Under the pieces are notes generated by a model. The model was not told where the DNA came from, did no database searches, and worked only from the letters and a program-made list of their open reading frames with translations. Source: CAZUXY01 sp964624235 (GTDB taxonomy: Bacteria > Spirochaetota > UBA4802 > UBA5368). Taken from it: a DNA stretch of 64,000 nt. Below are positions 43,644-52,030 of the stretch, piece after piece. Location of the stretch: the NCBI GenBank assembly GCA_964624235.1, contig CAZUXY010000020.1, positions 6,751-70,750 of the forward strand. The letters run 5' to 3'. Position numbers and translations under genes: made by a program. Within the stretch, counting starts at the first letter, position 1; each line of letters opens with the position of its first letter.

Positions 43644-43904
43644 ATGGAGACCAAAATCCGAAATAAAAAGCAGTACATTGGAAAAGTAGTCAGCAATAAG
43701 ATGGATAAAACCATTGTTGTTGAGCTTGAGAGAATGATGATGCATACCCTGTACAAAAAACCTGTGAAGCGGACCAAAAGGGTCAAGGGTCATGACGAGA
43801 AAAATGAATGTTCCATCGGCGATATCGTAAGAATCGAACACACCCGTCCTCTTTCAAAGGATAAAAGGTACAGACTGGTTGAGATTATAGAGAAGGTGAA
43901 ATAG
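43644..43904 (+). CDS. rpsQ: 30S ribosomal protein S17
   Basis: The 86-residue S17 has the OB-fold pattern YIGKVVSNKMDKTIVVELER, then YKKPVKRTKRVKGHDEKNECSIGDIVRIEHTRPLSKDKRYRLVEI. It binds 16S rRNA early in assembly and closes the S10 operon. rplN starts 9 nt later, so the S10 and spc sets run together here. Confidence 0.98.
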   Translation: METKIRNKKQYIGKVVSNKMDKTIVVELERMMMHTLYKKPVKRTKRVKGHDEKNECSIGDIVRIEHTRPLSKDKRYRLVEIIEKVK

Positions 43905-43913
43905 GGGTTTGCC

Positions 43914-44306
43914 ATGATTCAGGTTCAAACGATGTTGAATGTTGCGGATAACAGCGGCGTGAAACGGGTGCAGTGTATTAAGATACTCGGCGGGACCCGC
44001 CGCAGGTATGCATCAGTCGGTGATATTGTGGTGGTTGCGGTGAAAGACGCACAACCTACATATGGATTAAAAGATTCCACCGGTAAAAAAGTACACGGCA
44101 AAGCGGTCCTGAAGGCGGTTGTGGTCAGAACCAGCAAGCCGGTCAGGCGCAAGGACGGTTCTTACATTAGATTTGATGATAACGCCGTTGCGATTATAGA
44201 CAATAAAGGGGAGCCGAAGGGATCACGTATATTCGGTCCCGTCGCGAGGGAGTTACGGGATCGGAATTTTTTGAAAATTATTTCCCTTGCACCTGAAGTA
44301 CTGTAG
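43914..44306 (+). CDS. rplN: 50S ribosomal protein L14
   Basis: L14 is recognised by MIQVQTMLNVADNSGVKRVQCIKILGG and the C-terminal NAVAIIDNKGEPKGSRIFGPVARELR. At 130 residues it is about seven or eight residues longer than E. coli L14. The extra residues lie in the loop around QPTYGLKDSTGKKVHGKAV, between two conserved strands. L14 lies at the subunit interface with L19. It begins the spc set. Confidence 0.98.
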   Translation: MIQVQTMLNVADNSGVKRVQCIKILGGTRRRYASVGDIVVVAVKDAQPTYGLKDSTGKKVHGKAVLKAVVVRTSKPVRRKDGSYIRFDDNAVAIIDNKGEPKGSRIFGPVARELRDRNFLKIISLAPEVL

Positions 44307-44320
44307 ACAGGCGGTAAGAT

Positions 44321-44638
44321 ATGAAAACAAAATTGAAGAAGAATGACAGCGTTGTGATTGTTGCGGGGGCCGACCGGGGCAAGCGCGGGAAAATACTCTA
44401 TATAGATATAGAAAAGAACCGCGTAATAGTCGAGGGTATTAATAAAAAGAAGAAATTTGTGAGACCTTCGCAGGAAAACCCGAAAGGGGGGAGCATAAGC
44501 CTTGAACATCCGGTTAACGTGTCCAACGTGATGCATTTTTGCGAAAAATGCAAAAAAGGGGTACGCGTAGGTTTTGAAATCAAAGAGAACAGCAAAATAC
44601 GAATATGCAGAAAGTGCGGGAAGAGTATTGACAAATAA
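44321..44638 (+). CDS. rplX: 50S ribosomal protein L24, zinc-ribbon form
   Basis: The 105-residue protein has a KOW motif (KKNDSVVIVAGADRGKRGKILYID) and the family stretch PSQENPKGGSISLEHPVNVSNV. It also has two Cys pairs, Cys74/Cys77 and Cys96/Cys99, that fit a zinc ribbon in the C-terminal part. L24 starts assembly of the 50S subunit. rplE follows within 15 nt. Confidence 0.97.
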   Translation: MKTKLKKNDSVVIVAGADRGKRGKILYIDIEKNRVIVEGINKKKKFVRPSQENPKGGSISLEHPVNVSNVMHFCEKCKKGVRVGFEIKENSKIRICRKCGKSIDK

Positions 44639-44650
44639 AGGGTGATGATG

Positions 44651-45193
44651 ATGGCCGCAAGACTGAAAGCAGAATATGATAAAACCGTCAAGAAAAGATT
44701 GATGGAAAGATTTCAATACAAGTCATTGATGCAGGTTCCTAAACTGGAAAAAATCGTACTTAACGTCGGCATGGGTGACGGTCATTCCAATCCCAACGCT
44801 CTTAACGCAGCAATCACCGAGCTTGGGCAGATAACCGGACAAAAAGCGGTAAAAACCGTCGCCAAGAAGTCTATCGCAAATTTCAAGATACGTGAAGGTT
44901 ACGATGTAGGTTGCAAGGTGACACTGCGCGGGGAAAGGATGTATGAGTTTCTTGATCGCTTGATTAATGTGGCCTTACCCCGCGTAAGGGACTTTAAAGG
45001 TCTGTCTACAAAGGCTTTCGACAATTTTGGAAACTATAATTTCTCGGTGAGAGAACAGATCATTTTTCCGGAAATCGACTTTGATAAAGTGGACAAGATA
45101 CATGGATTGAATATCACTGTTGTGACAAATGCAAAAACCAAGGAAGAAACCAAGGCATTGCTGGATGAATTCAGGATGCCATTTAGGGACTAG
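44651..45193 (+). CDS. rplE: 50S ribosomal protein L5
   Basis: The protein of about 180 residues matches L5: SLMQVPKLEKIVLNVGMGDGHSN, GQKAVKTVAKKSIANFKIREG, then RVRDFKGLSTKAFDNFGNYNFS. It binds 5S rRNA and contacts P-site tRNA. Four start codons stand in tandem (GTG at 44642 and ATG at 44645, 44648 and 44651). AGGG at about 44639 favours one of the last two, and I used 44651. Confidence 0.97.
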   Translation: MAARLKAEYDKTVKKRLMERFQYKSLMQVPKLEKIVLNVGMGDGHSNPNALNAAITELGQITGQKAVKTVAKKSIANFKIREGYDVGCKVTLRGERMYEFLDRLINVALPRVRDFKGLSTKAFDNFGNYNFSVREQIIFPEIDFDKVDKIHGLNITVVTNAKTKEETKALLDEFRMPFRD

Positions 45194-45204
45194 AGGAGAC
45201 TGCC

Positions 45205-45390
45205 GTGGCGAAGAAGAGCATTATCGCAAAAAGCCTTAGAACTAGAAAATATCAGGTGCGACAACATAACAGATGCAAGATATGCGGTCGGCCCAGGGGT
45301 TATATGAGAAGGTTTGAAATGTGCCGTCTCTGCTTCCGTAAACTGGCAAGTCAGGGTAAGATCCCTGGTGTTATTAAATCATCCTGGTAA
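45205..45390 (+). CDS. rpsZ: 30S ribosomal protein S14, zinc-binding type Z
   Basis: The 61-residue short form of S14 has a four-cysteine zinc site (Cys24, Cys27, Cys40, Cys43) in NRCKICGRPRGYMRRFEMCRLC and ends KIPGVIKSSW. The start is GTG preceded by GAGGAG. It is the type found in Gram-positives, spirochaetes and others, in contrast to the longer zinc-free S14 of enterobacteria. Confidence 0.98.
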   Translation: MAKKSIIAKSLRTRKYQVRQHNRCKICGRPRGYMRRFEMCRLCFRKLASQGKIPGVIKSSW

Positions 45391-45416
45391 TAAATTAATG
45401 TAATGGAGCAATATCA

Positions 45417-45818
45417 ATGAGCAGTGTTTCTGATCCGATTGCTGATATGTTGACCAGAATGCGAAATGCGGTAAAAGCTGGTCATTTCAAGGTTGATGTG
45501 CCGTCATCGAAAATGAAAGTTTCAATCGCAAGAATTCTAAAGGATGAGGGTTTCATTAAAAATTACAAGATTATTGACGATAACAAGCAGAAGATCCTGA
45601 GAATATATCTGAAATACGGCGAAGGCAATCAGTCCGTAATATTAAATTTAAAAAGAATCAGCAAACCGGGAAGAAGGGTTTATATCAGTTCTAAGGACTT
45701 GCGGCCGATCTACAACAATATCGGTATCTGGATACTGTCCACTTCTAAAGGTATAATCACCAACAAGTCTGCGAAAAAGCTGAACATCGGTGGTGAAGTA
45801 GTTTGTGAAATTTCTTAG
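45417..45818 (+). CDS. rpsH: 30S ribosomal protein S8
   Basis: The 133-residue S8 starts SSVSDPIADMLTRMRNA and ends with the conserved block GIWILSTSKGIITNKSAKKLNIGGEVVCEI. It binds the central domain of 16S rRNA. In E. coli, S8 also represses the spc operon at the rplX-rplE boundary; the short gap here leaves little room for such a site. Confidence 0.98.
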   Translation: MSSVSDPIADMLTRMRNAVKAGHFKVDVPSSKMKVSIARILKDEGFIKNYKIIDDNKQKILRIYLKYGEGNQSVILNLKRISKPGRRVYISSKDLRPIYNNIGIWILSTSKGIITNKSAKKLNIGGEVVCEIS

Positions 45819-45835
45819 GTTGAAACGGTATTGAT

Positions 45836-46381
45836 ATGTCACGAATAGGGAAAAAGATTATTGAGATACCCGACGGGGTATCAGTGGATGTCAGGGGAAC
45901 GGAGTTGACAGTCAAAGGACCCCTGGGAAGTGAACACATGGAAGTGTTTAAGGGGATAGAGCTTAAAATCGACGGGAAGAATCTCTTTATTCATCGTAAA
46001 GAGGAGTTGGAAGGAGTCAATATGGCCGCCTTTCACGGTCTTTCCAGGGCTCTAATAGCGAACATGATAAACGGTGTACACAAGGGATTTGAGAGAGAGC
46101 TTGAAATTGTGGGGGTAGGATACAGGGCTACTCAGCAAAATAAGAATGTAGTATTTCAGCTGGGTTTTTCCCACAATGTTACCTTTGTCCCCCCGGAAGG
46201 TATTGAGGTTCAGGTTCTTGAACCTACGAAACTGAAGGTAAAAGGGATCAACAAACAGAAAGTCGGCCAGGTCGCAGCAGATATTCGCAAGTTAAGACCT
46301 CCTGAACCGTATAAGGGCAAAGGAATTCGTTATAAGAATGAGTACATACGGAAAAAAGCCGGTAAAGCAGGTAAAAAGTAA
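45836..46381 (+). CDS. rplF: 50S ribosomal protein L6
   Basis: The 181-residue L6 starts SRIGKKIIEIPDGVSVDV and contains the conserved FERELEIVGVGYRA and the C-terminal signature RKLRPPEPYKGKGIRYKNEYIRKK. It sits near the factor-binding site. The last base of the TAA stop is the first base of the rplR ATG. Confidence 0.98.
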   Translation: MSRIGKKIIEIPDGVSVDVRGTELTVKGPLGSEHMEVFKGIELKIDGKNLFIHRKEELEGVNMAAFHGLSRALIANMINGVHKGFERELEIVGVGYRATQQNKNVVFQLGFSHNVTFVPPEGIEVQVLEPTKLKVKGINKQKVGQVAADIRKLRPPEPYKGKGIRYKNEYIRKKAGKAGKK

Positions 46382-46746
46382 TGGATAGACTTCGATTAAA
46401 AAACAAGCGCTTATACAGGCGCAAATTGAGAGTAAAAAGGAAGGTCAAAACAGATCTGACCAAATTGCGTGTATGTATATCCAGAAGTAATAATGGTTTT
46501 TATGCTCAGATTATTGATGATCTGAAAGCACATACCGTGGTATCGGCTTCGACTTTGGAAAAAGGATTCCCCGAGATGAAGAACAGAGGAAATATCGCTG
46601 CCGCGAAAGCTCTGGGAAAGCTTCTCGCCGATAAAGCGGTCCAGAAGAATATTAAGAAAGTTGTATTTGACCGTAACGGTTATCTGTACCACGGGAAGGT
46701 AAAGGCTTTCGCAGAGTCGGTTAGAGAACATGGTTTGGAATTTTGA
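46381..46746 (+). CDS. rplR: 50S ribosomal protein L18
   Basis: The 121-residue L18 shows a basic N-terminus (RRKLRVKRKVK) and the conserved NIAAAKALGKLLADKA and FDRNGYLYHGKVKAFAESVREHGLEF. It anchors 5S rRNA in the central protuberance. Start overlaps the stop of rplF (TAATG). Confidence 0.98.
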   Translation: MDRLRLKNKRLYRRKLRVKRKVKTDLTKLRVCISRSNNGFYAQIIDDLKAHTVVSASTLEKGFPEMKNRGNIAAAKALGKLLADKAVQKNIKKVVFDRNGYLYHGKVKAFAESVREHGLEF

Positions 46747-46757
46747 GGTGAATGGTG

Positions 46758-47273
46758 ATGAAAATTTTAAGAAAGAAAGTTAAAAAAAATGACCTTGAAT
46801 TAAGCGAAAAAGTTGTCGCCATTAACCGGGTAGCGAAGGTGGTAAAAGGGGGGAGGAGATTTTCATTTAATGCACTTTCAGTAGTCGGAGATGGTAATGG
46901 ACATGTTGGTATCGGTTTTGGCAAGGCCAACGAAGTGCCTGATGCCATTCGCAAGAGCGTTGAAAGCGCCAGAAAGAATGTCTATCATGTAAACCGTACA
47001 AAATCAACAATACCGCATGAAGTAACGGGTAGGTTTAAATCTGCAAAGGTTATACTCAAACCAGCAACCCCGGGTACCGGAATTATTGCCGGCGCATCGG
47101 TTAGAGCAGTTGTAGAGCGAGCCGGGATTTCAGATATTCTTGCAAAGGCGCAGGGTTCAAGAAACCCGCTAAACATTGTAAAGGCTACATTAAACGGCCT
47201 GATGCAGTTGCGCAGTCTGAAAGAGGTTGCAGATCTTAGAGAAATACCCCTGAATAAATTGTGGGAAGCGTAG
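46758..47273 (+). CDS. rpsE: 30S ribosomal protein S5
   Basis: The protein of about 171 residues is S5: INRVAKVVKGGRRFSFNALSVVGDGNGHVGIGFGKANEV is the rRNA-binding first domain and KATLNGLMQLRSLKEVADLRE the second. It affects decoding accuracy. ATG 46752 and ATG 46758 are both in frame; GAGG at 46745-46748 is better placed for 46758. Confidence 0.97.
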   Translation: MKILRKKVKKNDLELSEKVVAINRVAKVVKGGRRFSFNALSVVGDGNGHVGIGFGKANEVPDAIRKSVESARKNVYHVNRTKSTIPHEVTGRFKSAKVILKPATPGTGIIAGASVRAVVERAGISDILAKAQGSRNPLNIVKATLNGLMQLRSLKEVADLREIPLNKLWEA

Positions 47274-47284
47274 AGGTTGTAGTG

Positions 47285-47473
47285 ATGCCAAAGAAAATCG
47301 AAATAAAGCAGATCAGGAGCAGTATTGGGAGAAAACCGGCTCAGCGGGCAACACTGAGAGCTCTTGGTTTGAGAAGGATAAATGCAACCCGTATTCACGA
47401 AGACAATGCGGTGATTCGGGGAATGATCGATAAGGTCAAACATTTAGTCCGGATCAGTGAAATCAATAAATAA
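47285..47473 (+). CDS. rpmD: 50S ribosomal protein L30
   Basis: The 62-residue L30 reads KKIEIKQIRSSIGRKPAQRATLRALGLRRIN, followed by a family-like helix ending VKHLVRISEI. ATG 47285 follows GAGG and yields the normal length; the frame is open eight codons upstream. The order rpsE-rpmD-rplO is standard. Confidence 0.97.
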   Translation: MPKKIEIKQIRSSIGRKPAQRATLRALGLRRINATRIHEDNAVIRGMIDKVKHLVRISEINK

Positions 47474-47486
47474 CGGGTACATCGAA

Positions 47487-47939
47487 ATGGAATCAGCGGT
47501 ATATACACTGAAAAAACCCGACTCCCATAAAAATAAGAAACGTGTGGGGCGCGGTATCGGAAGCGGTCATGGGAAAACCAGTTGCCGCGGGCAGAAAGGG
47601 CAAATGAGCCGGTCAGGCGCAAAACGACGGGCATGGTTCGAGGGAGGTCAGATGCCCTTGCAGCGCAGGGTCCCGAAGCGTGGGTTTAACAACAAATTCC
47701 GTCGTGAGTATGGTATTGTGAGTATAGGCCAGATAGCCAAACTCGGGCTTGGTGAAATTTCTCATCAGGTCCTGATTGAGAAGCGTCTGGTGAAGAAAGG
47801 TGAAAAGATAAAAATACTTGGGAATGGCGAAATAAGCAAAGCGATAACAATAATTGCAGATGCATTCTCTGCTGCTGCTAAAGAGAAGATAGAAAAAGCC
47901 GGCGGATCGGCTGTAATAGGTCCGAAAAAAGAAAAATAA
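47487..47939 (+). CDS. rplO: 50S ribosomal protein L15
   Basis: The 150-residue L15 has the Gly-rich N-terminal extension (KRVGRGIGSGHGKTSCRGQKGQMSRSGAKR, FEGGQMPLQRRVPKRGF) and the globular C-terminal domain ending EKIEKAGGSAVIGPKK. I used ATG 47487; an in-frame GTG at 47457 overlaps the rpmD end and does not add L15-like sequence. secY follows 21 nt on. Confidence 0.97.
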   Translation: MESAVYTLKKPDSHKNKKRVGRGIGSGHGKTSCRGQKGQMSRSGAKRRAWFEGGQMPLQRRVPKRGFNNKFRREYGIVSIGQIAKLGLGEISHQVLIEKRLVKKGEKIKILGNGEISKAITIIADAFSAAAKEKIEKAGGSAVIGPKKEK

Positions 47940-47960
47940 CAGGAACTCCAGGGAAAATTC

Positions 47961-49304
47961 ATGGCGGGAGCATTTATTAATATATTTAAGATCCCGGAAC
48001 TCAGAAAAAGGGTTCTGTTTACGTTGTTTATACTGGTGGTTTACCGCATCGGCGCTCATATACCGATACCAGGTATAAATGTTGAGGCGCTTGCATCATA
48101 TTTCGACCAGGCTGCTAAAAGTTCGGCAGGAGGGCTGCTGGACTTTTTCGATCTCTTTGCCGGAGGCGCTCTTAAGCGGTTTACCATTTTTGCCCTGGGT
48201 ATAATGCCCTACATATCGGCGTCTATTATTATGCAATTGCTAACAGTAGTAATACCTGCGCTTGAGCGGTTATCAAAAGAGGGCCAGGAAGGTTACAAAA
48301 AAATCAACCAGTACACACGTTACGGCACTGTGTTGCTCTGCGCGATTCAGTCAATGGGATTGACCTTCTGGATGCGTTCGATGTCTTCTCCCAAAGGGAC
48401 TGTAGTCCCGAAGGATTCGGGAATCGGATTTGTCATCGTTGCGGTCATTGCCATTACTACAGGGACAATGGTGCTGATGTGGCTTGGTGAAGTTATTACT
48501 GAAAGAGGTATTGGTAACGGGATTTCTCTTATCATTTTTGCCGGGATTGTTGTTAGAGTCCCCGCGGCCTTTATGGATACCATGAACAGGATAATATCCC
48601 GAAGCGATCCCATTATAGGTGTGATGCTGATAGGGATATTCATTGCGGTAGTCGCTGCTTCAATTTTGTTGACGCTTGGGATCAGAAAAATACCGGTCCA
48701 ATACGGGAAGCGTGTAGTCGGAAGGAGAATGGTACAGATGTCGTCACAGGCGATTCCGCTGAGAGTAAATGCAGCAGGGGTTATACCAATTATCTTCGCT
48801 TCATCGATTATCCTGTTCCCGGCCCAGATAAGTAACATGTTCGGCGGCAGCAAATATGCCATACTGACCAAGCTGCAATACTGGCTTTCTCCGGGGCATG
48901 TCGTTTACATGGTTTTTTACGGGGCCCTGATAATCTTTTTCTGCTACTTTTACACTGCAATACAGTTTAACCCTGTGGATATTGCTGAAAATCTGAAAAA
49001 GTATGGAGGATTCATCCCTGGGATCAGACCGGGTAAAAATACTTCGGATTATATTATGACGATTCTGAACAGGATAACATTATCAGGATCGATTTTTCTT
49101 GCGTTTATTGCGATTGTTCCCGATTTTATTATTCGGATATGGCCAGAAGAAGTTTCTCCTGAAATGGCATACCTGTTCGGTGGTACTTCACTGCTTATTA
49201 TAGTCGGTGTCGCGCTAGATACATTGAAGCAAATAGAATCACAACTGTTGATGCGTCATTATAACGGTTTTATAAAAAAAGGCCGTCTTAAGGGACGTTA
49301 TTGA
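47961..49304 (+). CDS. secY: Preprotein translocase subunit SecY
   Basis: The 447-residue protein has the ten-helix SecY plan. Helix 1 is preceded by NIFKIPELRKRVLFT, the plug region SSAGGLLDFFDLFAGGAL follows, and the cytoplasmic loop contains YIPVQYGKR-like KIPVQYGKRVVGRRM. It ends with the basic tail HYNGFIKKGRLKGRY. It forms the protein-conducting pore with SecE (22662). Unlike many spc operons, no adk follows; map does. Confidence 0.98.
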   Translation: MAGAFINIFKIPELRKRVLFTLFILVVYRIGAHIPIPGINVEALASYFDQAAKSSAGGLLDFFDLFAGGALKRFTIFALGIMPYISASIIMQLLTVVIPALERLSKEGQEGYKKINQYTRYGTVLLCAIQSMGLTFWMRSMSSPKGTVVPKDSGIGFVIVAVIAITTGTMVLMWLGEVITERGIGNGISLIIFAGIVVRVPAAFMDTMNRIISRSDPIIGVMLIGIFIAVVAASILLTLGIRKIPVQYGKRVVGRRMVQMSSQAIPLRVNAAGVIPIIFASSIILFPAQISNMFGGSKYAILTKLQYWLSPGHVVYMVFYGALIIFFCYFYTAIQFNPVDIAENLKKYGGFIPGIRPGKNTSDYIMTILNRITLSGSIFLAFIAIVPDFIIRIWPEEVSPEMAYLFGGTSLLIIVGVALDTLKQIESQLLMRHYNGFIKKGRLKGRY

Positions 49305-49338
49305 TGGTGAACACGAAACCGGTTCTACAGATAGAGAT

Positions 49339-50103
49339 GTGGGAATTTACATTTATAATCAGGAAGAAATACGATTAATCGAAAGGGCCTGTCTGGTTAC
49401 TGCGAGGGTCCTTGATGAAATTGAAGGTATTATTCAGGAAGGAAGCAGCACCTTTGAGATAGATGTTCTTGCTCGAGAGGTAATCAGGAAGCATGATGGC
49501 AAGCCGGCGTTCCTGGGGTACAGGGGATTCCCGGCAGCGTCTTGTATATCTGTCAACGAAGTGGTGGTTCATGGAATACCCGATAAAAGGACGAAGTTGA
49601 AAAGTGGTGATATAGTAGGTGTAGATATCGGGGTTTTACTGGAAGGTTTTTTCGGGGATTCTGCCAGAACCTATAAAGTTGGCAACGTAGATGCGAAAGT
49701 CGACCTGTTGCTGAATGCCACGCGGGAGTCTTTGTATAAAGGGATTGAACAGTGTATTGAAGGGCGGCGAATATCGGATATTTCAAATGCGGTTGAGCAG
49801 CATGTAAGGAAGTATGGTTTTACCCCGGTGAGGGAATTTGTAGGGCATGGCATAGGACGGAATCTGCATGAAGAACCCTCGGTTCCGAACTTTGGATCAC
49901 CCGGGAAGGGCCCCAGAATTCGTGAAGGTATGGTTTTTGCTATCGAACCCATGATAAATATGGGTACCCATAAAGTAGAAGTACTGGATGACGATTGGAC
50001 GGTTGTAACCAAGGATAGAAGTCTTTCGGCCCATTTCGAACATACTGTTGCCATTGTGGAGGGGAAAGCGATAGTTTTAACCAGAGGAAAACATTTTAAT
50101 TAG
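49339..50103 (+). CDS. map: Methionine aminopeptidase, type I
   Basis: The 254-residue enzyme removes the initiator methionine. Metal ligands are visible in the family order: Asp in VGVDIGV, Asp in FFGDSARTY, His in FVGHGIGRNLHEEP, and Glu in AIEPM and ARFEHTVAI-like SAHFEHTVAI. NEVVVHGIPD provides the substrate-side histidine. The start is GTG 49339 with a weak upstream ribosome site. Its place between secY and infA is common, but adk usually comes first. Confidence 0.97.
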   Translation: MGIYIYNQEEIRLIERACLVTARVLDEIEGIIQEGSSTFEIDVLAREVIRKHDGKPAFLGYRGFPAASCISVNEVVVHGIPDKRTKLKSGDIVGVDIGVLLEGFFGDSARTYKVGNVDAKVDLLLNATRESLYKGIEQCIEGRRISDISNAVEQHVRKYGFTPVREFVGHGIGRNLHEEPSVPNFGSPGKGPRIREGMVFAIEPMINMGTHKVEVLDDDWTVVTKDRSLSAHFEHTVAIVEGKAIVLTRGKHFN

Positions 50104-50117
50104 CGTAGAGAGAGTGT

Positions 50118-50336
50118 ATGCCGAAGGAAGAACCGATAGAAGTTGAGGGTGTGGTAGTGGAACCGCTACCCAATGCCATGTTTCGCGTCAAGCTCGATAA
50201 CGGTCATGTTGTGCTGGCGCATATTTCCGGTAAGATGAGGATGCATTATATTAGAATTCTTCCAGGTGACCGCGTTACGGTTGAGCTTTCTCCTTATGAT
50301 CTGAGCAGGGGACGCATAACCTACAGGTCAAAATAG
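50118..50336 (+). CDS. infA: Translation initiation factor IF-1
   Basis: The 72-residue OB-fold protein is IF-1: IEVEGVVVEPLPNAMFRVKLDNGHVVLAHISGKMRMHYIRILPGDRVTVELSPYDL. It binds the 30S A site during initiation. Length is standard. rpmJ follows after 43 nt. Confidence 0.98.
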   Translation: MPKEEPIEVEGVVVEPLPNAMFRVKLDNGHVVLAHISGKMRMHYIRILPGDRVTVELSPYDLSRGRITYRSK

Positions 50337-50379
50337 GACTAATGCCTGGAAAACCAGCTATAATCAGGGGTTACAAGAA

Positions 50380-50508
50380 ATGAAAGTAAGAGTATCAGTC
50401 AAAAAAATATGCAGTGAATGTAAAATCATAAAAAGGCACGGGGTGGTCATGGTGATATGTACAAATCCCCGTCATAAACAACGGCAGAAAAAACGGACGG
50501 CGAAATAA
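50380..50508 (+). CDS. rpmJ: 50S ribosomal protein L36
   Basis: This short gene encodes 42 residues beginning MKVRVSVKKICSECKII. The zinc site is Cys11, Cys14, Cys27 and His32 (CTNPRHKQR), so this is the zinc-binding form. It is a few residues longer than the usual 37-38 because of a basic tail (KKRTAK). It sits between infA and rpsM as in most spc/alpha arrangements. Confidence 0.96.
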   Translation: MKVRVSVKKICSECKIIKRHGVVMVICTNPRHKQRQKKRTAK

Positions 50509-50547
50509 TATCCGGTTCATTTTATAAGTAACGAGGAGAGTTGACGT

Positions 50548-50919
50548 ATGGCACGTATTTCAGGTGTGGATTTGCCGAATGTGAAAAGGATAGAAGTAGC
50601 GCTTACGTATATTTACGGTATAGGGATTTCTACGGCGCAAAGTATATTGAAAGATACAGGGGTTAATCCTGATACCAGGGTGAAGGATTTAACCGATGAA
50701 GAGATAAATGTTTTAAGACAGTCTATAGAACGCAATCATAAAGTAGAAGGTGATCTTCGTACTGAAATTGCGATGAACATCAAACGATTAATGGATATTG
50801 GGTGCTACCGGGGGATCAGACACAGACGCGGCCTGCCGGTCAGAGGTCAAAATACGAAAAACAATGCACGCACCAGAAAAGGAAATCGTAAACCCTTGCT
50901 GAGTAAGAAAAAGAAATAA
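50548..50919 (+). CDS. rpsM: 30S ribosomal protein S13
   Basis: The 123-residue S13 opens ARISGVDLPNVKRIEVALTYIYGIG and has the conserved C-terminal RGIRHRRGLPVRGQNTKNNARTRKG. It bridges 30S head and 50S. A GAGGAG site precedes it. It begins the alpha set. Confidence 0.99.
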   Translation: MARISGVDLPNVKRIEVALTYIYGIGISTAQSILKDTGVNPDTRVKDLTDEEINVLRQSIERNHKVEGDLRTEIAMNIKRLMDIGCYRGIRHRRGLPVRGQNTKNNARTRKGNRKPLLSKKKK

Positions 50920-50935
50920 TTAAGGAGAAACGGGC

Positions 50936-51322
50936 GTGAAGCAGAAGAGAACCAAGAAAAAGGAAAAAAAGAACGTCCCGGTGGGGAAAGCCTATATACA
51001 GGCCACCTATAACAATACCATAATCACACTTACGGATATGCAGGGAAATGTCATCTCGTGGGCTTCATCAGGAGGAGAAGGCTTCAGAGGATCGAGGAAA
51101 TCAACCCCTTTTGCGGCACAGATGGCGGCTAAAGTTGCGGCACAGAAAGCAATTGATTCAGCGGGTCTCAGAACGATTGAGGTGATGGTAAAAGGGCCGG
51201 GAATAGGACGTGAGGCGGCCATCCGGTCTCTTTCGCAGGCGGGATTGTCTATTACCAAGATAAAGGATGTTACCCCCATACCTCATAACGGGTGCAGACC
51301 GCCTAAACGAAGACGAGTTTAA
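50936..51322 (+). CDS. rpsK: 30S ribosomal protein S11
   Basis: The 128-residue S11 has the core AYIQATYNNTIITLTDMQGNVISWASSGG, GFRGSRKSTPFAAQMAA and the C-terminal DVTPIPHNGCRPPKRRRV. It lies on the 30S platform near the Shine-Dalgarno helix. The start is GTG 50936 with AAGGAG upstream. Confidence 0.98.
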   Translation: MKQKRTKKKEKKNVPVGKAYIQATYNNTIITLTDMQGNVISWASSGGEGFRGSRKSTPFAAQMAAKVAAQKAIDSAGLRTIEVMVKGPGIGREAAIRSLSQAGLSITKIKDVTPIPHNGCRPPKRRRV

Positions 51323-51340
51323 TATTTACACGAGGGTAAA

Positions 51341-51970
51341 ATGGCAAAATATACTGATGCGTCATGTAAGCTTTGCAGGCGGGAAATGACACCTCTGATG
51401 TTGAAAGGGCAAAGGTGTTTTACCGATAAATGTGCTATAAAGAAGAAGAAATACCCTCCCGGCCCCCCAAGGAAAAGAAGGGGGAAGCTTTCAGAGTATG
51501 GTGTTCAGCTGAGGGAGAAGCAGAAAATCAAGAGAAGCTATGGACTCCTGGAGAACCAATTCAGAAGGATTTTTGAAGAGGCAAACAGGATCAAGGGGAT
51601 TACGGGCGATAATATGCTGTCACTGCTCGAACGCAGGCTTGATAATACCCTCTACCGTATAGGATTTGCATCGTCCAGAATGCAGGCACGCCAGTTTATT
51701 CAGCATGGACATGTAATGGTTAACGGTGGATTGGTCGATATTCCTTCATTTACCGTGAAAGCGGGGATGGAAATCGAAATACATGAAAAATTCAAAAACA
51801 ATGTAGTGATCGAAGATTCAATTAAGCTTGCAAAAGCCCTAAGTTCGACCCCTGAATGGGTGGAAGTTGATTTTGAGAATAGAAAAGCCAAGGTGCTTCG
51901 AAATCCCACTCGTCAGGATATAACCGCACCATTTAATGAACAACTGGTGGTTGAGCTTTATTCCAAGTAA
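51341..51970 (+). CDS. rpsD: 30S ribosomal protein S4, zinc-binding form
   Basis: The 209-residue S4 carries an N-terminal four-cysteine zinc site (Cys9, Cys12, Cys26, Cys31). The S4 domain reads LERRLDNTLYRIGFASSRMQARQFIQHGHVMVNG. It starts 30S assembly by binding the 5' domain of 16S rRNA and in E. coli represses the alpha operon. Position between rpsK and rpoA is standard. Confidence 0.98.
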   Translation: MAKYTDASCKLCRREMTPLMLKGQRCFTDKCAIKKKKYPPGPPRKRRGKLSEYGVQLREKQKIKRSYGLLENQFRRIFEEANRIKGITGDNMLSLLERRLDNTLYRIGFASSRMQARQFIQHGHVMVNGGLVDIPSFTVKAGMEIEIHEKFKNNVVIEDSIKLAKALSSTPEWVEVDFENRKAKVLRNPTRQDITAPFNEQLVVELYSK

Positions 51971-52030
51971 TCCTGTTGATTGCGGCTGTGAGTAATATCT
52001 TGTTTGTATTTGTTATTTCTGGAGGTTAGA

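Noticed and set aside
43110..43841. 243-codon frame antisense to rplP, rpmC and rpsQ
   Set aside because: It spans three certain ribosomal genes on the other strand and has no own signals.
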